Of a stretch of 52,673 nucleotides of DNA, positions 14,336 through 21,839 are shown one piece after another (positions within the stretch are counted from its first letter, which is position 1; each line of letters starts with the position of its first letter). The stretch comes from a virus. The notes under the pieces were generated by a model. It ran no database searches and was not told the origin of the DNA. It saw nothing but the letters and a program-made list of their open reading frames with translations. The translations under genes were made by a program, and so were the position numbers. Location: IMG/VR virus record IMGVR_UViG_3300036715_001331, positions 1 to 52,673 of that record. One strand, 5' to 3'.

Positions 14336-14662
14336 TCAGCGCGATAAAACTCCGGGCTGCTCGCCCTCGTCTTTTGTCAGTTGCCGGACCCGGCCTTCGA
14401 CCTCGGGCCAGATCGGCATGGCCACCCGGATCACTTCCTCGACGCTCAGGATGGTGGCGCCCTGGTTCAGCTTTGCTGTGAAGACCCACCCTCGGTCGTC
14501 CGGGTCGAAAAGCGCCGAGGTCAGGCCGAGCTGCAGGGTGCCTTCGTAGTGAACCAGGAACTCCCGGCGCGTAATCCCTTCTTTGAGCAGGATCGGATTC
14601 TGTCCTCGACACTGGCCGGCGAGGCTCATCCGTCCGGGCTCTTCCCAGTCGAGGTCGATCAT
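14336..14662 (-). CDS. Hypothetical protein, early operon
   Basis: A 108-residue protein, mixed alpha/beta, with no recognised motif. It starts in an ATGA overlap with the gene before it. A segment EGTLQLGLTSALFDPDDR and EVIRVAMPIWPEVEGRV are the most ordered-looking parts. Confidence 0.75.
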   Translation of the reverse strand: MIDLDWEEPGRMSLAGQCRGQNPILLKEGITRREFLVHYEGTLQLGLTSALFDPDDRGWVFTAKLNQGATILSVEEVIRVAMPIWPEVEGRVRQLTKDEGEQPGVLSR

Positions 14663-14976
14663 TCGTTCCGTCCCTGGCGGGCGCCCATCGGGTCGTCGAC
14701 CAGCTGGATCCGGTAGAAGGTGAACCCCCGGACCTGGGTGGTCTTCATTTCATAGGCGCCCTCGCGGTAGGGGTCCATTCCCCGGTTTCCCGGCTCGTCC
14801 TGCCATGCGATCGTCGCCAGGGTTTCATTCGGAAACCAGACCCCGGCTTGGCCCTCGTCCTCGAGGTAAAGGTGAGGCTTGGAGGTGTACCCGATGTTCC
14901 CCATGAACCCAGGGAGGCCGGCCATCTCGCTGTAGGTGGTGCAGACCCGGCGTCCGGGCTCGACGGTGATGCTCAT
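14659..14976 (-). CDS. Hypothetical protein, early operon
   Basis: A 105-residue, probably beta-rich protein (MSITVEPGRRVCTTYSEM; KPHLYLEDEGQAGVWF; QVRGFTFYRIQLVDDP). ATG at 14976 overlaps the previous stop by ATGA. Longer frames upstream are Arg-rich shadow text. No domain recognised. Confidence 0.75.
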   Translation of the reverse strand: MSITVEPGRRVCTTYSEMAGLPGFMGNIGYTSKPHLYLEDEGQAGVWFPNETLATIAWQDEPGNRGMDPYREGAYEMKTTQVRGFTFYRIQLVDDPMGARQGRNE

Positions 14977-15347
14977 TCTGGCTTCCTCCAGTACTTGTCG
15001 ACGAATTCCTGAATCGTCCCCCCGAAGAAGGACACAAACTGGCGCCGTTCCCACTCGTTCCAGGCCCAGGTCTTCCGGCTGTAGGCGATCACGTGGATCC
15101 CGTTGCTTTCCATTCTCAGGTCGTACTTGTACTCGGTGCCGATGTTGATCCCGTGGGACGGAGTCGGATCGGCGCTCGGGTCGGCCTCGACAAAGCAGTC
15201 CTCGTAGGGCGCTGTCGGGTTTCTGGCCCAGATCTCGAGCAGGAGCTTGAAGCGCCCGGCAGCCCCGCTTTGGTATCCATCGTGGTGGACGTAGAAGAAC
15301 TTGTCGGCGCCTTCCTTTTTGAACCGGTATGTGGCGGAGGTGCTCAT
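14973..15347 (-). CDS. Hypothetical protein, early operon
   Basis: A 124-residue protein, alpha/beta, rich in aromatic residues (KFFYVHHDGY; YRKPE at the end). The block TEYKYDLRMESNGIHVIAYS looks like paired beta strands. It is coupled to both neighbours. It may belong to a family of small phage early proteins of unknown role. Confidence 0.75.
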   Translation of the reverse strand: MSTSATYRFKKEGADKFFYVHHDGYQSGAAGRFKLLLEIWARNPTAPYEDCFVEADPSADPTPSHGINIGTEYKYDLRMESNGIHVIAYSRKTWAWNEWERRQFVSFFGGTIQEFVDKYWRKPE

Positions 15348-15562
15348 CGACTCCTCCAGTCGTTGCGCTGGTCGGTGATCGGCTCAAAGCACAGGATGCC
15401 GACATTTTCGCCGTGCGTGTAGGCCTTGCACCGATCGCACCGTCCGGTGAAGAACAGGCCATCCTTTGTCGCTTCGGACTTGAAGACGGCGACCATAGTG
15501 GCGGGCCTCCCGCATTCGTGTCCCCACGTTCCCGCTTGGGCGAATGAGCAGGTTGTGATCAT
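15344..15562 (-). CDS. Small Cys-containing protein, possible zinc site
   Basis: A 72-residue protein with five cysteines, including HECGR, TGRCDRCKAYTHGE and GILCFEP. CDRC together with the other Cys/His residues could bind zinc. ATGA-coupled on both sides. Function unknown. Confidence 0.7.
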   Translation of the reverse strand: MITTCSFAQAGTWGHECGRPATMVAVFKSEATKDGLFFTGRCDRCKAYTHGENVGILCFEPITDQRNDWRSR

Positions 15563-15777
15563 TCTTCCTTCTCTCCCGTGTAGGGGTTGAGGCCGAGGCA
15601 GGGGCGCAGTTGCTCGACGTACATCCCGAGGTTTCCGGCGTACCCCCAGTTTTTCGTTGTGCGCCCGGCTTGAGCATCTTCCTTGATCTTGCCGATCAGG
15701 GCGGTGGCGAGAGTAAGAGCATTCGCCTCCCGCCGGTCGATGGTCTGTTTCAGGGTTTCGTGCTTCGTGGCGGGCAT
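15559..15777 (-). CDS. Small hypothetical helical protein
   Basis: A 72-residue protein, mostly helical (ETLKQTIDRREANALTLATA), with a Gly/Tyr-rich centre. The ATG at 15777 overlaps the stop of the first early gene as TGATG. No family recognised. Confidence 0.7.
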   Translation of the reverse strand: MPATKHETLKQTIDRREANALTLATALIGKIKEDAQAGRTTKNWGYAGNLGMYVEQLRPCLGLNPYTGEKEE

Positions 15778-16322
15778 CAGCGGGCCTCCCTGACCATCTG
15801 CGCTTCGATGTCCTGGGCCTCTTCGATCTTGCTGTCGATGTCCGCCTTGCTGGCGACGGCGCCGTTGGCGACCCAGAAGCGGGCGGTTTCGGGAAGGTCC
15901 CCGCTTTCCGTCAGGTAGCTGAAGAAGTCGATCTTGGAAACCTCGGCCTCGGCCTCGGTCATCTTCTCGACCTTGGCGCGGCTCTCGATTTCAGCTTCGG
16001 CGAAGAGCAGGGCGTCAATGAAGGCCAGAACCTTGTCGGGGTCTTCGTCGGAGATCAGCTTGGTGTAGTTGTTCTCGTCGTCGTACCACTCCTCGTTTCC
16101 GTTGGTGAAGCCACGGGCGTCGCCGTTGACCGTCGTCTTGTTGACCCGGGCCAGGAAGAACCCGCCCTCTTCGTCGTCGAAGGCCAGGAAGTCGTGGGTC
16201 TTGTTTTCCTTGATCAGGTAGGCCCGGAGGTTCCAGTCGGCGTTCAGGCCGACCATCTTGAAGTTGCGGGCCTCGAAGGTCACCCGGAAAACCTCGCCAG
16301 TCTCGTCGTTGTACTTCGCCAT
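15777..16322 (-). CDS. First gene of the early operon, acidic protein
   Basis: A 181-residue acidic protein. Residues about 1-100 look beta-rich (EVFRVTFEARNFKMVGL) and the rest is helical with many Glu. The ATG at 16322 follows GGGGGCG and lies about 50 bp downstream of promoter 2, so it is probably the first phage product from that transcript. No domain recognised. Acidic early proteins can act as DNA mimics or host-enzyme inhibitors, but nothing here proves that. Confidence 0.8.
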   Translation of the reverse strand: MAKYNDETGEVFRVTFEARNFKMVGLNADWNLRAYLIKENKTHDFLAFDDEEGGFFLARVNKTTVNGDARGFTNGNEEWYDDENNYTKLISDEDPDKVLAFIDALLFAEAEIESRAKVEKMTEAEAEVSKIDFFSYLTESGDLPETARFWVANGAVASKADIDSKIEEAQDIEAQMVREAR

Positions 16323-16377
16323 CTCGTTCGCGCCCCCTTTGCGCTGGCAGGGTTTCTTTCGTCCCCCTGTTGAGATC

Positions 16378-16406
16378 ATTCTAACCCCAGAATGGGGTTT
16401 GTGCAA
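16378..16406 (-). promoter_or_regulatory. Promoter 2, early operon
   Basis: On the minus strand TTGCAC (16401-16406) and TAGAAT (16378-16383) are exactly 17 bp apart, a good sigma70 match. The spacer is filled by a palindrome shared with promoter 1. The first gene starts at 16322. Confidence 0.8.
16383..16399. promoter_or_regulatory. Operator palindrome in promoter 2
   Basis: The 17-bp perfect inverted repeat AACCCCA-GAA-TGGGGTT lies between -35 and -10, where a bound protein would block or bend the promoter. Nearly the same palindrome occupies the same position in promoter 1 (52,452-52,468). The binding protein is unknown; the HTH protein at 6877-7431 is one candidate. Confidence 0.7.
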
Positions 16407-16430
16407 GCGAGGCATCGGTTTTTTGCAAAA

Positions 16431-16473
16431 TAAAAACCCCGCCATTGGCCCTTTCCCGGGCTTTTGGCGGGGT
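16431..16473 (-). terminator. Strong intrinsic terminator at the end of the late operon
   Basis: On the transcribed strand the perfect 8-bp stem ACCCCGCC/GGCGGGGT (16436-16443 with 16466-16473) encloses a second small GC stem. It is followed by TTTTTATTTT. It lies behind the last lysis gene and before promoter 2, so it separates late and early transcription. Confidence 0.9.
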
Positions 16474-16508
16474 CTGTGTTCTGGCGGTCCGGATGTCGGT
16501 CTTTTGGG

Positions 16509-17078
16509 CTACTTGTGGCCCAGCAGGGACGCCAGGATCCAGAGAACTGCGACCGTCGCTGCGCCTGCGGTGGCAAACGCCCATCGCGCTTGTTTCAGGG
16601 CTCCGATCTCGGTGGCCTGGTCGTCGTCAGTAACCTTCACCAAGTCTTTGTAGGTCGTAAAGTCCTTGCCGGTAGTGTCCAAGGAGGTCGAGGCATTTTT
16701 TAACGAGCTCGATGTCGCCGTCGAGTCCTCCTGAGACTGATCGAGCGTAATCGCCAGATTGCTTGACGAATCGGTCAATTCCGACCCGGACTTCGCTGAG
16801 TTGTCGGCTTGCTTTTCGGCTTGCTTGGATTGCTCGTTCAGCCGTTGCTCGAGCGTCTTCAAGGTCTGCTCGAGCTCGTCCAAGATCGGCGTCGGCTTTT
16901 CGGCCGGCGGCGTCTCGGGCTTCGCGGTCGGCGATGATGGTTCGCTCGAGCTCGGCGACTCTTGGCCCCAGGCTTCCCCTGGCGAAAGCGTCACCAGCCC
17001 AAAGGCCAGCCCCAAAAAAAACCAGGCCCGCCAAGGCCCAAAGAAATACTTTTTCCATCGGGATTCCCTTTTTTCCAT
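16509..17078 (-). CDS. Lysis-cassette membrane protein, overlaps spanin-like gene
   Basis: A 189-residue protein with an N-terminal basic-hydrophobic segment (WRAWFFLGLAFGLVTL) that may be a signal anchor or be cut after AWG. A Ser/Pro/Glu-rich linker, a helical coiled-coil-like stretch (about 65-95) and a C-terminal hydrophobic helix (WAFATAGAATVAVLWILASL) follow. Its first 150 codons lie over another good reading frame (16627-17088). The two starts are 10 bases apart and share one ribosome site, GAAGGAGA. No lipobox Cys is visible, so it is not a classical outer-membrane spanin. It may be an unusual spanin or holin partner. Confidence 0.65.
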   Translation of the reverse strand: MEKRESRWKKYFFGPWRAWFFLGLAFGLVTLSPGEAWGQESPSSSEPSSPTAKPETPPAEKPTPILDELEQTLKTLEQRLNEQSKQAEKQADNSAKSGSELTDSSSNLAITLDQSQEDSTATSSSLKNASTSLDTTGKDFTTYKDLVKVTDDDQATEIGALKQARWAFATAGAATVAVLWILASLLGHK

Positions 17079-17088
17079 GACGGGTCAT
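16627..17088 (-). CDS. Rz-like inner-membrane spanin candidate
   Basis: A 153-residue protein with one N-terminal transmembrane segment (about 14-33, FLWALAGLVFFGAGLWAGDA) followed by a long charged coiled coil (ELERTIIADREARDAAGRKA ...). This is the usual build of Rz-type i-spanins, which join the membranes during lysis of Gram-negative hosts. Its ATG overlaps the upstream stop (ATGA). Almost the whole gene lies inside the longer gene at 16509-17078 in another frame. Nested lysis genes are known for Rz/Rz1, but here the partner is larger than usual. Confidence 0.65.
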   Translation of the reverse strand: MTRHGKKGIPMEKVFLWALAGLVFFGAGLWAGDAFARGSLGPRVAELERTIIADREARDAAGRKADADLGRARADLEDARATAERAIQASRKASRQLSEVRVGIDRFVKQSGDYARSVSGGLDGDIELVKKCLDLLGHYRQGLYDLQRLGEGY

Positions 17089-17402
17089 TCTCCTTCGGTC
17101 CACTCCGGCAGGTCAACCGTCTTTCCCGCGAGTTCGTGGGCGCTGTCGGGGAGGAACTGGATCCGGCCGTCTGTGACGAAGGAATGGCAGAGGGTTTCCT
17201 GGGGCTTTCCTCTGGGCCAGTCGGCGCTCGGTGGCAGGGCCGGGGTGTAGAGCAGGAGGGATGGGGTAAACGTTGGGAGGTCTGGGTTTCCGTTGTAGGT
17301 CCAGGTTGGGTGGTCCCCAGGAACGACCCAGACGGTGTGGTGGTACTTGCACCCCGGGCACATGAACATCATCAGGCCGTCGCGGATTTCTCGTAGCTTC
17401 AC
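17085..17402 (-). CDS. DUF6527-like protein, copy A (lysis cassette)
   Basis: A 105-residue protein with MCPGCKYHHTVWV (one CxxC), WTYNGNPDLPTFTPSLL, and CHSFVTDGRIQFLPDSAHEL ending GKTVDLPEW. This pattern is that of a common small phage family (DUF6527) with a likely zinc site. A second copy is encoded at 34,817-35,146 with the same order of motifs. Function unknown. ATGA-coupled to the holin-like gene and to the spanin-like gene. Confidence 0.8.
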   Translation of the reverse strand: MKLREIRDGLMMFMCPGCKYHHTVWVVPGDHPTWTYNGNPDLPTFTPSLLLYTPALPPSADWPRGKPQETLCHSFVTDGRIQFLPDSAHELAGKTVDLPEWTEGE

Positions 17403-17632
17403 TGCTTTGCCTCGCTGGTCGCCGGGTCAAGCTCGGGCCGGTAGTGCTTCGATCGGGTGTAGTTGTCAGCCGAGTTGGATGCCTGGTAGGAGGCGGCGGC
17501 GGCCACCAGGGCCGTCAGAATGGCCCCCAGGGCCTCGACCAGGTGTTCCGGTGCCCGCCATGCCACAACCGCAAAGGCGGCCGCCAGGAACAGGTAAACG
17601 GCCCAGAAGGCCGTGCTCTTTTTTGTCTTCAT
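17399..17632 (-). CDS. Holin-like membrane protein
   Basis: A 77-residue protein with two hydrophobic segments (about 9-24 FWAVYLFLAAAFAVVA and 31-49 LVEALGAILTALVAAAASY), a short basic N-terminus and a charged C-terminal tail. Size, two membrane spans and position between candidate lysis genes fit a class II-type holin, which would open the inner membrane at lysis time. The family is not recognised by sequence, so the call rests on topology and location. Confidence 0.65.
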   Translation of the reverse strand: MKTKKSTAFWAVYLFLAAAFAVVAWRAPEHLVEALGAILTALVAAAASYQASNSADNYTRSKHYRPELDPATSEAKQ

Positions 17633-18123
17633 GCGGCGACAACCTGGAATACCCGAATACCGCCGGTCCCGTCGCTCTGAAGGGGGTAGGGGTCACCCTC
17701 GGCGACGGTCACCGATCCACCCTTGATCGAGTCCCACTTGACCGGCTTCTTATTCCCGATCACCCAGTGAACGAATCCGGTCCTGGGGTTCTTCCAGGAG
17801 ACGATCACCCAAAACCCCGGACCCGAATACTTGTCATGGTCGGTCTGGTCGAACTTGCCCAGATACTTCAGGTTCAGGCCCAAGAAGTCGACGAACCCCT
17901 GGGGGTTGAGGAGCAGGGCTTCATTCGGGTCATCCATGTCGTCGTCGTCGTTGACATCACCCGAAATCAGCCCTTTGTCGACAGCCAGGTGCATCGTGGC
18001 GCCGAACTCGTGGACCCGCCAGGGTTTTCCCATCCCAAATTCGCGCCAGGCCGCGATCGCATCGGCCAGGCAGGCATAGTGCTGGATCCATCCAGCCAGC
18101 AGGTTGTCGTTCTGAAAAACCAT
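17629..18123 (-). CDS. Papain-fold-like (DUF261-type) protein, possible lysin
   Basis: A 164-residue protein with QHYACLADAIAAW near the start, FWVIVSWKNPRTGFVHWVIG and then KKPVKWDSIKGG. A Cys on an N-terminal helix (Cys18), a His within a beta strand (GFVHWV) and a following Asp (WDS) is the order of papain-like peptidases. It resembles the DUF261 group. In this cassette no other obvious peptidoglycan hydrolase is seen, so it may be the endolysin. That is inference; activity and substrate are open. Confidence 0.55.
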   Translation of the reverse strand: MVFQNDNLLAGWIQHYACLADAIAAWREFGMGKPWRVHEFGATMHLAVDKGLISGDVNDDDDMDDPNEALLLNPQGFVDFLGLNLKYLGKFDQTDHDKYSGPGFWVIVSWKNPRTGFVHWVIGNKKPVKWDSIKGGSVTVAEGDPYPLQSDGTGGIRVFQVVAA

Positions 18124-18134
18124 GAAATCCTCCC

Positions 18135-18950
18135 TTACGCTTGCATTGGTAGACCGGTCAGGCTGGCCGGAATGTCATCGATCTGCCGCTGGGCCACCTT
18201 ATCCAGAATGGTCCGGATCTCGACGTTGTCGGTAGTCTGTTTGAACTCCTCGACGAACGCCATCAGCTTCCGCTCTTCCTCTTGGGCGATCTCGTGGAAC
18301 CGCTCGAGGACTTCGGCCGTCAGGCCCCGGATCTGGTCCTCGAGACGCTTGAAGGCCGGGAGCTTGTTCCCGGGCCAGGCCAGCATCTTCTCGTACCGGA
18401 TCCTGTAGATGGCCACCTTGTCGTTCAGGTAGTCCGGGTTCAGGTACCGCTCCCCGTTGACCTGGCGGTAGACCTCGTCCAGGATGTGGTTGAAGTTGGC
18501 GACGTCCCGGAGAACGGTCGCGTACCGCTCCCAGGCGGCGCTCACCTGCCGCCGGTCCGTGCAGACGCCAGCCAGGATCGGGATGAACAGGTCCTCGACG
18601 GTGGAGTTGATCGCGGCCGTCTGCCTGGCCCAGGTCGTGTTGATCGAGTCAAATCGGTGCCGGGAAACGATCTGGACCATTTGGATCGGCTTGATGTCGA
18701 GCTCGATGCACCGTCGCTCGGGGCCTACGTAGACCCCCTTCTCACCGGCCTTCCGGTCTTCGGCGCTGGAAACCTCAACCTTCCCGGCCTTGGATTGCCA
18801 CCGGATCCCCGGGGCCTTGCCAATCAGAATCAGGATGAAGTACATGATGCCGAGCAAGCCGGCGACAATCGATGGTGCGATGACCCCCCAGGGGACGTCG
18901 GTGTGGATGTCGCGGATCATGTCGGGCGCGGTGGTGATAAGGGTCGTCAT
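18135..18950 (-). CDS. Single-pass membrane protein, lysis/tail boundary
   Basis: A 271-residue protein with one transmembrane segment (about 21-44, WGVIAPSIVAGLLGIMYFIL) and a large charged, mainly helical domain facing one side (about 50-271). The soluble part is rich in Glu/Arg helices. It starts in an ATGA overlap behind the lipase-like gene. No family recognised. It could tether lysis proteins to the inner membrane or control lysis timing. Confidence 0.75.
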   Translation of the reverse strand: MTTLITTAPDMIRDIHTDVPWGVIAPSIVAGLLGIMYFILILIGKAPGIRWQSKAGKVEVSSAEDRKAGEKGVYVGPERRCIELDIKPIQMVQIVSRHRFDSINTTWARQTAAINSTVEDLFIPILAGVCTDRRQVSAAWERYATVLRDVANFNHILDEVYRQVNGERYLNPDYLNDKVAIYRIRYEKMLAWPGNKLPAFKRLEDQIRGLTAEVLERFHEIAQEEERKLMAFVEEFKQTTDNVEIRTILDKVAQRQIDDIPASLTGLPMQA

Positions 18951-19639
18951 TCGGCGGACTCCAAGGCTTTGATGTAGGCGTCTCCATTGTGGACACTCGG
19001 ATGGAAGCCGAACCGGTAGTGCCCGACGTACTGAACTTTCCCGACGTGGCGGTAACCGGCCAGGGCCGGAACGGAGTGGGGGACCGGGTCGCCCCACTGG
19101 CGGATCTGGGTGTAGGAGCAGGGGACCGGGGCTTGGGCCAGGGCCTGCGTGAACTCGTGGGCCGCCCGGCCTTCGTAAAGCCTGGGGCCGCCGAAGCCGA
19201 CCCCGTGGATTTCCATGGCCTTGAAATTGTGCAGGGCGTCTCGGGTGGTCAGAACGGAATGAGCCTCGCCCTGGGAAAACCCGGGGACCCGGATAAGGCT
19301 GGGCCGGTAAATGTCGATCCAGTTCATGACCTCGGCCCGGAAGGTTCTGTACTCCCGAAGGAACCCGTCATGGACCAGGTATTCCTCGGTGCCGACCGAA
19401 AGTTCCATCGGCCAGGCCATCAGGTTCTGCCACCAGTCGGCCGAAAGGAAGAACCTGTTTTTCAGGCTGAAAACGGCTCCCAGGGTGCAATCGAACCCGA
19501 TCACCATTTCCTGAGGCATTACCGAAAGCGTCGAGACGTAGGCGGTCACGTGCCGCGTCTCGTCCTTGATTTCCTTCACCACCCGGAAGCCCTGGGGGGC
19601 CTGCCCCTGGGTGGACCGGAACGCTTCGCTGTACTTCAA
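18947..19639 (-). CDS. Class-3-lipase-like alpha/beta hydrolase
   Basis: A 230-residue protein with VPGFSQGEAHSVLTTRDAL, a G-x-S-x-G nucleophile elbow (GFSQG), then GVGFGGPRLYEG, which resembles the block after the active Ser in class 3 lipases, and a C-terminal HYRFGFHPSVHNGD that could supply the catalytic His. Such enzymes cut lipid or other esters; on a phage they may act on the envelope during entry or lysis. Start is taken as TTG at 19639, overlapping the previous stop (TTGA) with GGGAGG upstream. Assignment rests on motifs only. Confidence 0.65.
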   Translation of the reverse strand: MKYSEAFRSTQGQAPQGFRVVKEIKDETRHVTAYVSTLSVMPQEMVIGFDCTLGAVFSLKNRFFLSADWWQNLMAWPMELSVGTEEYLVHDGFLREYRTFRAEVMNWIDIYRPSLIRVPGFSQGEAHSVLTTRDALHNFKAMEIHGVGFGGPRLYEGRAAHEFTQALAQAPVPCSYTQIRQWGDPVPHSVPALAGYRHVGKVQYVGHYRFGFHPSVHNGDAYIKALESAE

Positions 19640-20382
19640 TTCGCGGCCTCCCAGTTGTCGTAGATCTTCGCGGCCATCGCCGCGCTGGTGGCCTGCCGGA
19701 TGTTGTTCTTGATAGCCCCAATGTTCGCCGAGGTGCTTTGAACGAAGGCAAACAGGGCCTTCACGTACCCCTGAAAATCGGCCAGGGCCTTGAACGTCAC
19801 GGTATTGTCCGAGGCGTCGGGCCACTGAAGCGGGAAGTCGACCGGTATCCCGGCGGCCAGGGCCACGTTGACCCCGGTGGCGTTGACCACCTGGTCCTGG
19901 GTGCCCGAGAACCTCATGCTCTCGAAAACGAACCCATTGGCCAGAATCTCGCCCATCTTCGAGTCGATCATGGCGAAAAGCTGGGACTGAAGAACGCCCT
20001 GGTCGATCAGGCCGGCGTAGGCCTTTTCGCTCGGCGTCATCCCTCGGATTCCGCCAGCGCCACTATTCAGGCTGGCATCATAGATCTCGCCGGAGGGAAC
20101 CTTGACCTGACCTGCATCGATCAATTCCTTTAGAGTCATCTCGGCGAGAGTCAAGCCGACGAGTTTGAAGCCGACAGGAACAGGAACAATCTTATTAACT
20201 ACCAGGGTGGCGTAGGGGATGGTATTCCATGTTTCATCCCAAAGGGCGCGAAGATCGCCCCTTTTTGGAACAACATGATCAGGAACTTTTTCAAAGCCCT
20301 CTGCATCAGGAAAGGGGCCGCAAAACACCCCATCAATGACGTCGTTGGTTTTATGAACGTAAACCAGGTTTTCATACGTCAT
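19636..20382 (-). CDS. Tail-fibre-associated protein (DUF4376-like C-terminus)
   Basis: A 248-residue protein located directly after the tail-fibre gene, where fibre-assembly chaperones usually lie. The C-terminal part (about 150-248: IPVDFPLQWPDASDNTVTFK ... then a helical segment) resembles the DUF4376 domain of tail-fibre accessory proteins: small residues, W-x-x-x-x-D-N, and a closing helix. ATG at 20382 overlaps the fibre stop (ATGA) with GGAGGAGGA upstream. Confidence 0.65.
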   Translation of the reverse strand: MTYENLVYVHKTNDVIDGVFCGPFPDAEGFEKVPDHVVPKRGDLRALWDETWNTIPYATLVVNKIVPVPVGFKLVGLTLAEMTLKELIDAGQVKVPSGEIYDASLNSGAGGIRGMTPSEKAYAGLIDQGVLQSQLFAMIDSKMGEILANGFVFESMRFSGTQDQVVNATGVNVALAAGIPVDFPLQWPDASDNTVTFKALADFQGYVKALFAFVQSTSANIGAIKNNIRQATSAAMAAKIYDNWEAAN

Positions 20383-21830
20383 GCCGTCCTCCTCCATTTT
20401 GTTGCCAAAGTATAAGAAGTCGTCGTTTCTGGTCCGGAACGGACACTACCAGACACCCCATCTGAAATAGGTCCCGTGATAGACACGATAGGGAGGTTTG
20501 CACTGCCAGCAACACTACCCGATGGGCCTGATCCAGAAAAACCTTGAAAAGTGACGTTTGTGGCGTGAAAGTGCCCCTCAAAAGAATCGGCAAACGTATA
20601 AAATCCGTCAAACAAAAGGGCCCTTCCTGACGTATATCCAGCCCCTGGCGTCGTTGTGGTCACTCCCGTGATAGCACCGCCAGAGTTCGTTGTTGCCGTG
20701 CCAACCCACTGCGTAGTACAAGTGCCCACAAGGGTGAGAGGAATCGTTGTACTCGCTGGATACCCAGACCCACCACTGACAACGTTAAAAGATGGAACCC
20801 CAGCCGAGACTGAGACTGTGATTTGTGCCGGAACCCCCGATACTTTCGTGTTTCCAGGAGCACTTTGCCCGATTCTCCTGGATGTGCCAAGTTCTTCCCA
20901 GTTTACGTTTGCCCAGGTGGTTCCCGGGAACAAAGACGCAGGGGTAGCATCGTTATTTCCCTGGATGTAGACCGAGAGAATCGGTGGCGTAGAAGAGCGA
21001 ATCCAGGGTTGCCACGTGCCGGCGACCAAGGCCGAGTACCAGATGTCGGCCGTCGCGCCAACTTTGAACGCGGTGATCAGGCCATTCGATCCGTCGCCCT
21101 GGTAGTCGTAGTACCACGTGCCGGTGGCGGTGCCTTCCGGGGTGGTGGTCGCTCCGGTCAGGAAGGTGAACATCCCGGGCGAGGCATTGGCCTTCACCTG
21201 GGCCTGGGAGTCACCGGTCAATCCGGTAGCGGCAAACATCGCGGCCGATGCCACGGGGGCCATCTTAAGGTTCGTGATCGGGGAGGATCCGCTGTTGTAC
21301 GTGAAGGTGGCAACCAGCACGGAATCGGCCGGGATCGACCCGGTGGTGACGCCGAACACCACGGTGGGGGTGATTTCGTAGTTGTACGATCCGGAGGCCT
21401 TGGCCCGGGTTCTTGAGGGCCCGTTCACTTCGGAGTACGAGGCGTAAAGCTTGTACGCCGTGCCGCCTCCGGAAGCCCCCAGGGTGGTGACGTTGACGGT
21501 CTGGGCGGCCCAGGCCAGCGGAAGGTTCGCGGTGAACGTCGTAGTGGGGGGGGGCATGGCCCACGAGGCCCCGGGGATGGTCACCAAAAACGGCAAAACC
21601 GCCAAGGCGGCGGAAAGGTCGATCTGGTTATTCGGGAGGGTGGCGTTGATCGCCGGGATCGTCTGGCGGATGAGCGTCGGTACACCGGGCAGGCGGCCAA
21701 CAACAGCCAACAGCGCGGTTCCAAGCTGGTCATACAGGTGGTAGAAGTCCCGCGCGAGATCCTGGGAATAGTACCGGTCTCCGGCCGCCAGCGGGTAGCC
21801 TGAACTGAATTGGAAATTGTGATGGTTCAT
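20379..21830 (-). CDS. Tail fibre / collar-type adhesin
   Basis: A 483-residue protein, rich in Gly/Ser/Thr/Ala, typical of receptor-binding fibres. The N-terminus (YPLAAGDRYYSQDLARDFYH) is the likely baseplate-attachment end. The middle is made of beta-rich segments. GTTWANVNWEELGTSRRIGQ is the tail-collar-like signature, followed by a repetitive Gly/Thr part and DGFYTFADSFEGHFHATN, a His-containing tip as in short fibres. It follows the gpI-type baseplate gene, as in P2-like phages. Confidence 0.8.
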   Translation of the reverse strand: MNHHNFQFSSGYPLAAGDRYYSQDLARDFYHLYDQLGTALLAVVGRLPGVPTLIRQTIPAINATLPNNQIDLSAALAVLPFLVTIPGASWAMPPPTTTFTANLPLAWAAQTVNVTTLGASGGGTAYKLYASYSEVNGPSRTRAKASGSYNYEITPTVVFGVTTGSIPADSVLVATFTYNSGSSPITNLKMAPVASAAMFAATGLTGDSQAQVKANASPGMFTFLTGATTTPEGTATGTWYYDYQGDGSNGLITAFKVGATADIWYSALVAGTWQPWIRSSTPPILSVYIQGNNDATPASLFPGTTWANVNWEELGTSRRIGQSAPGNTKVSGVPAQITVSVSAGVPSFNVVSGGSGYPASTTIPLTLVGTCTTQWVGTATTNSGGAITGVTTTTPGAGYTSGRALLFDGFYTFADSFEGHFHATNVTFQGFSGSGPSGSVAGSANLPIVSITGPISDGVSGSVRSGPETTTSYTLATKWRRTA

Positions 21831-21839
21831 GCGTCTCTC

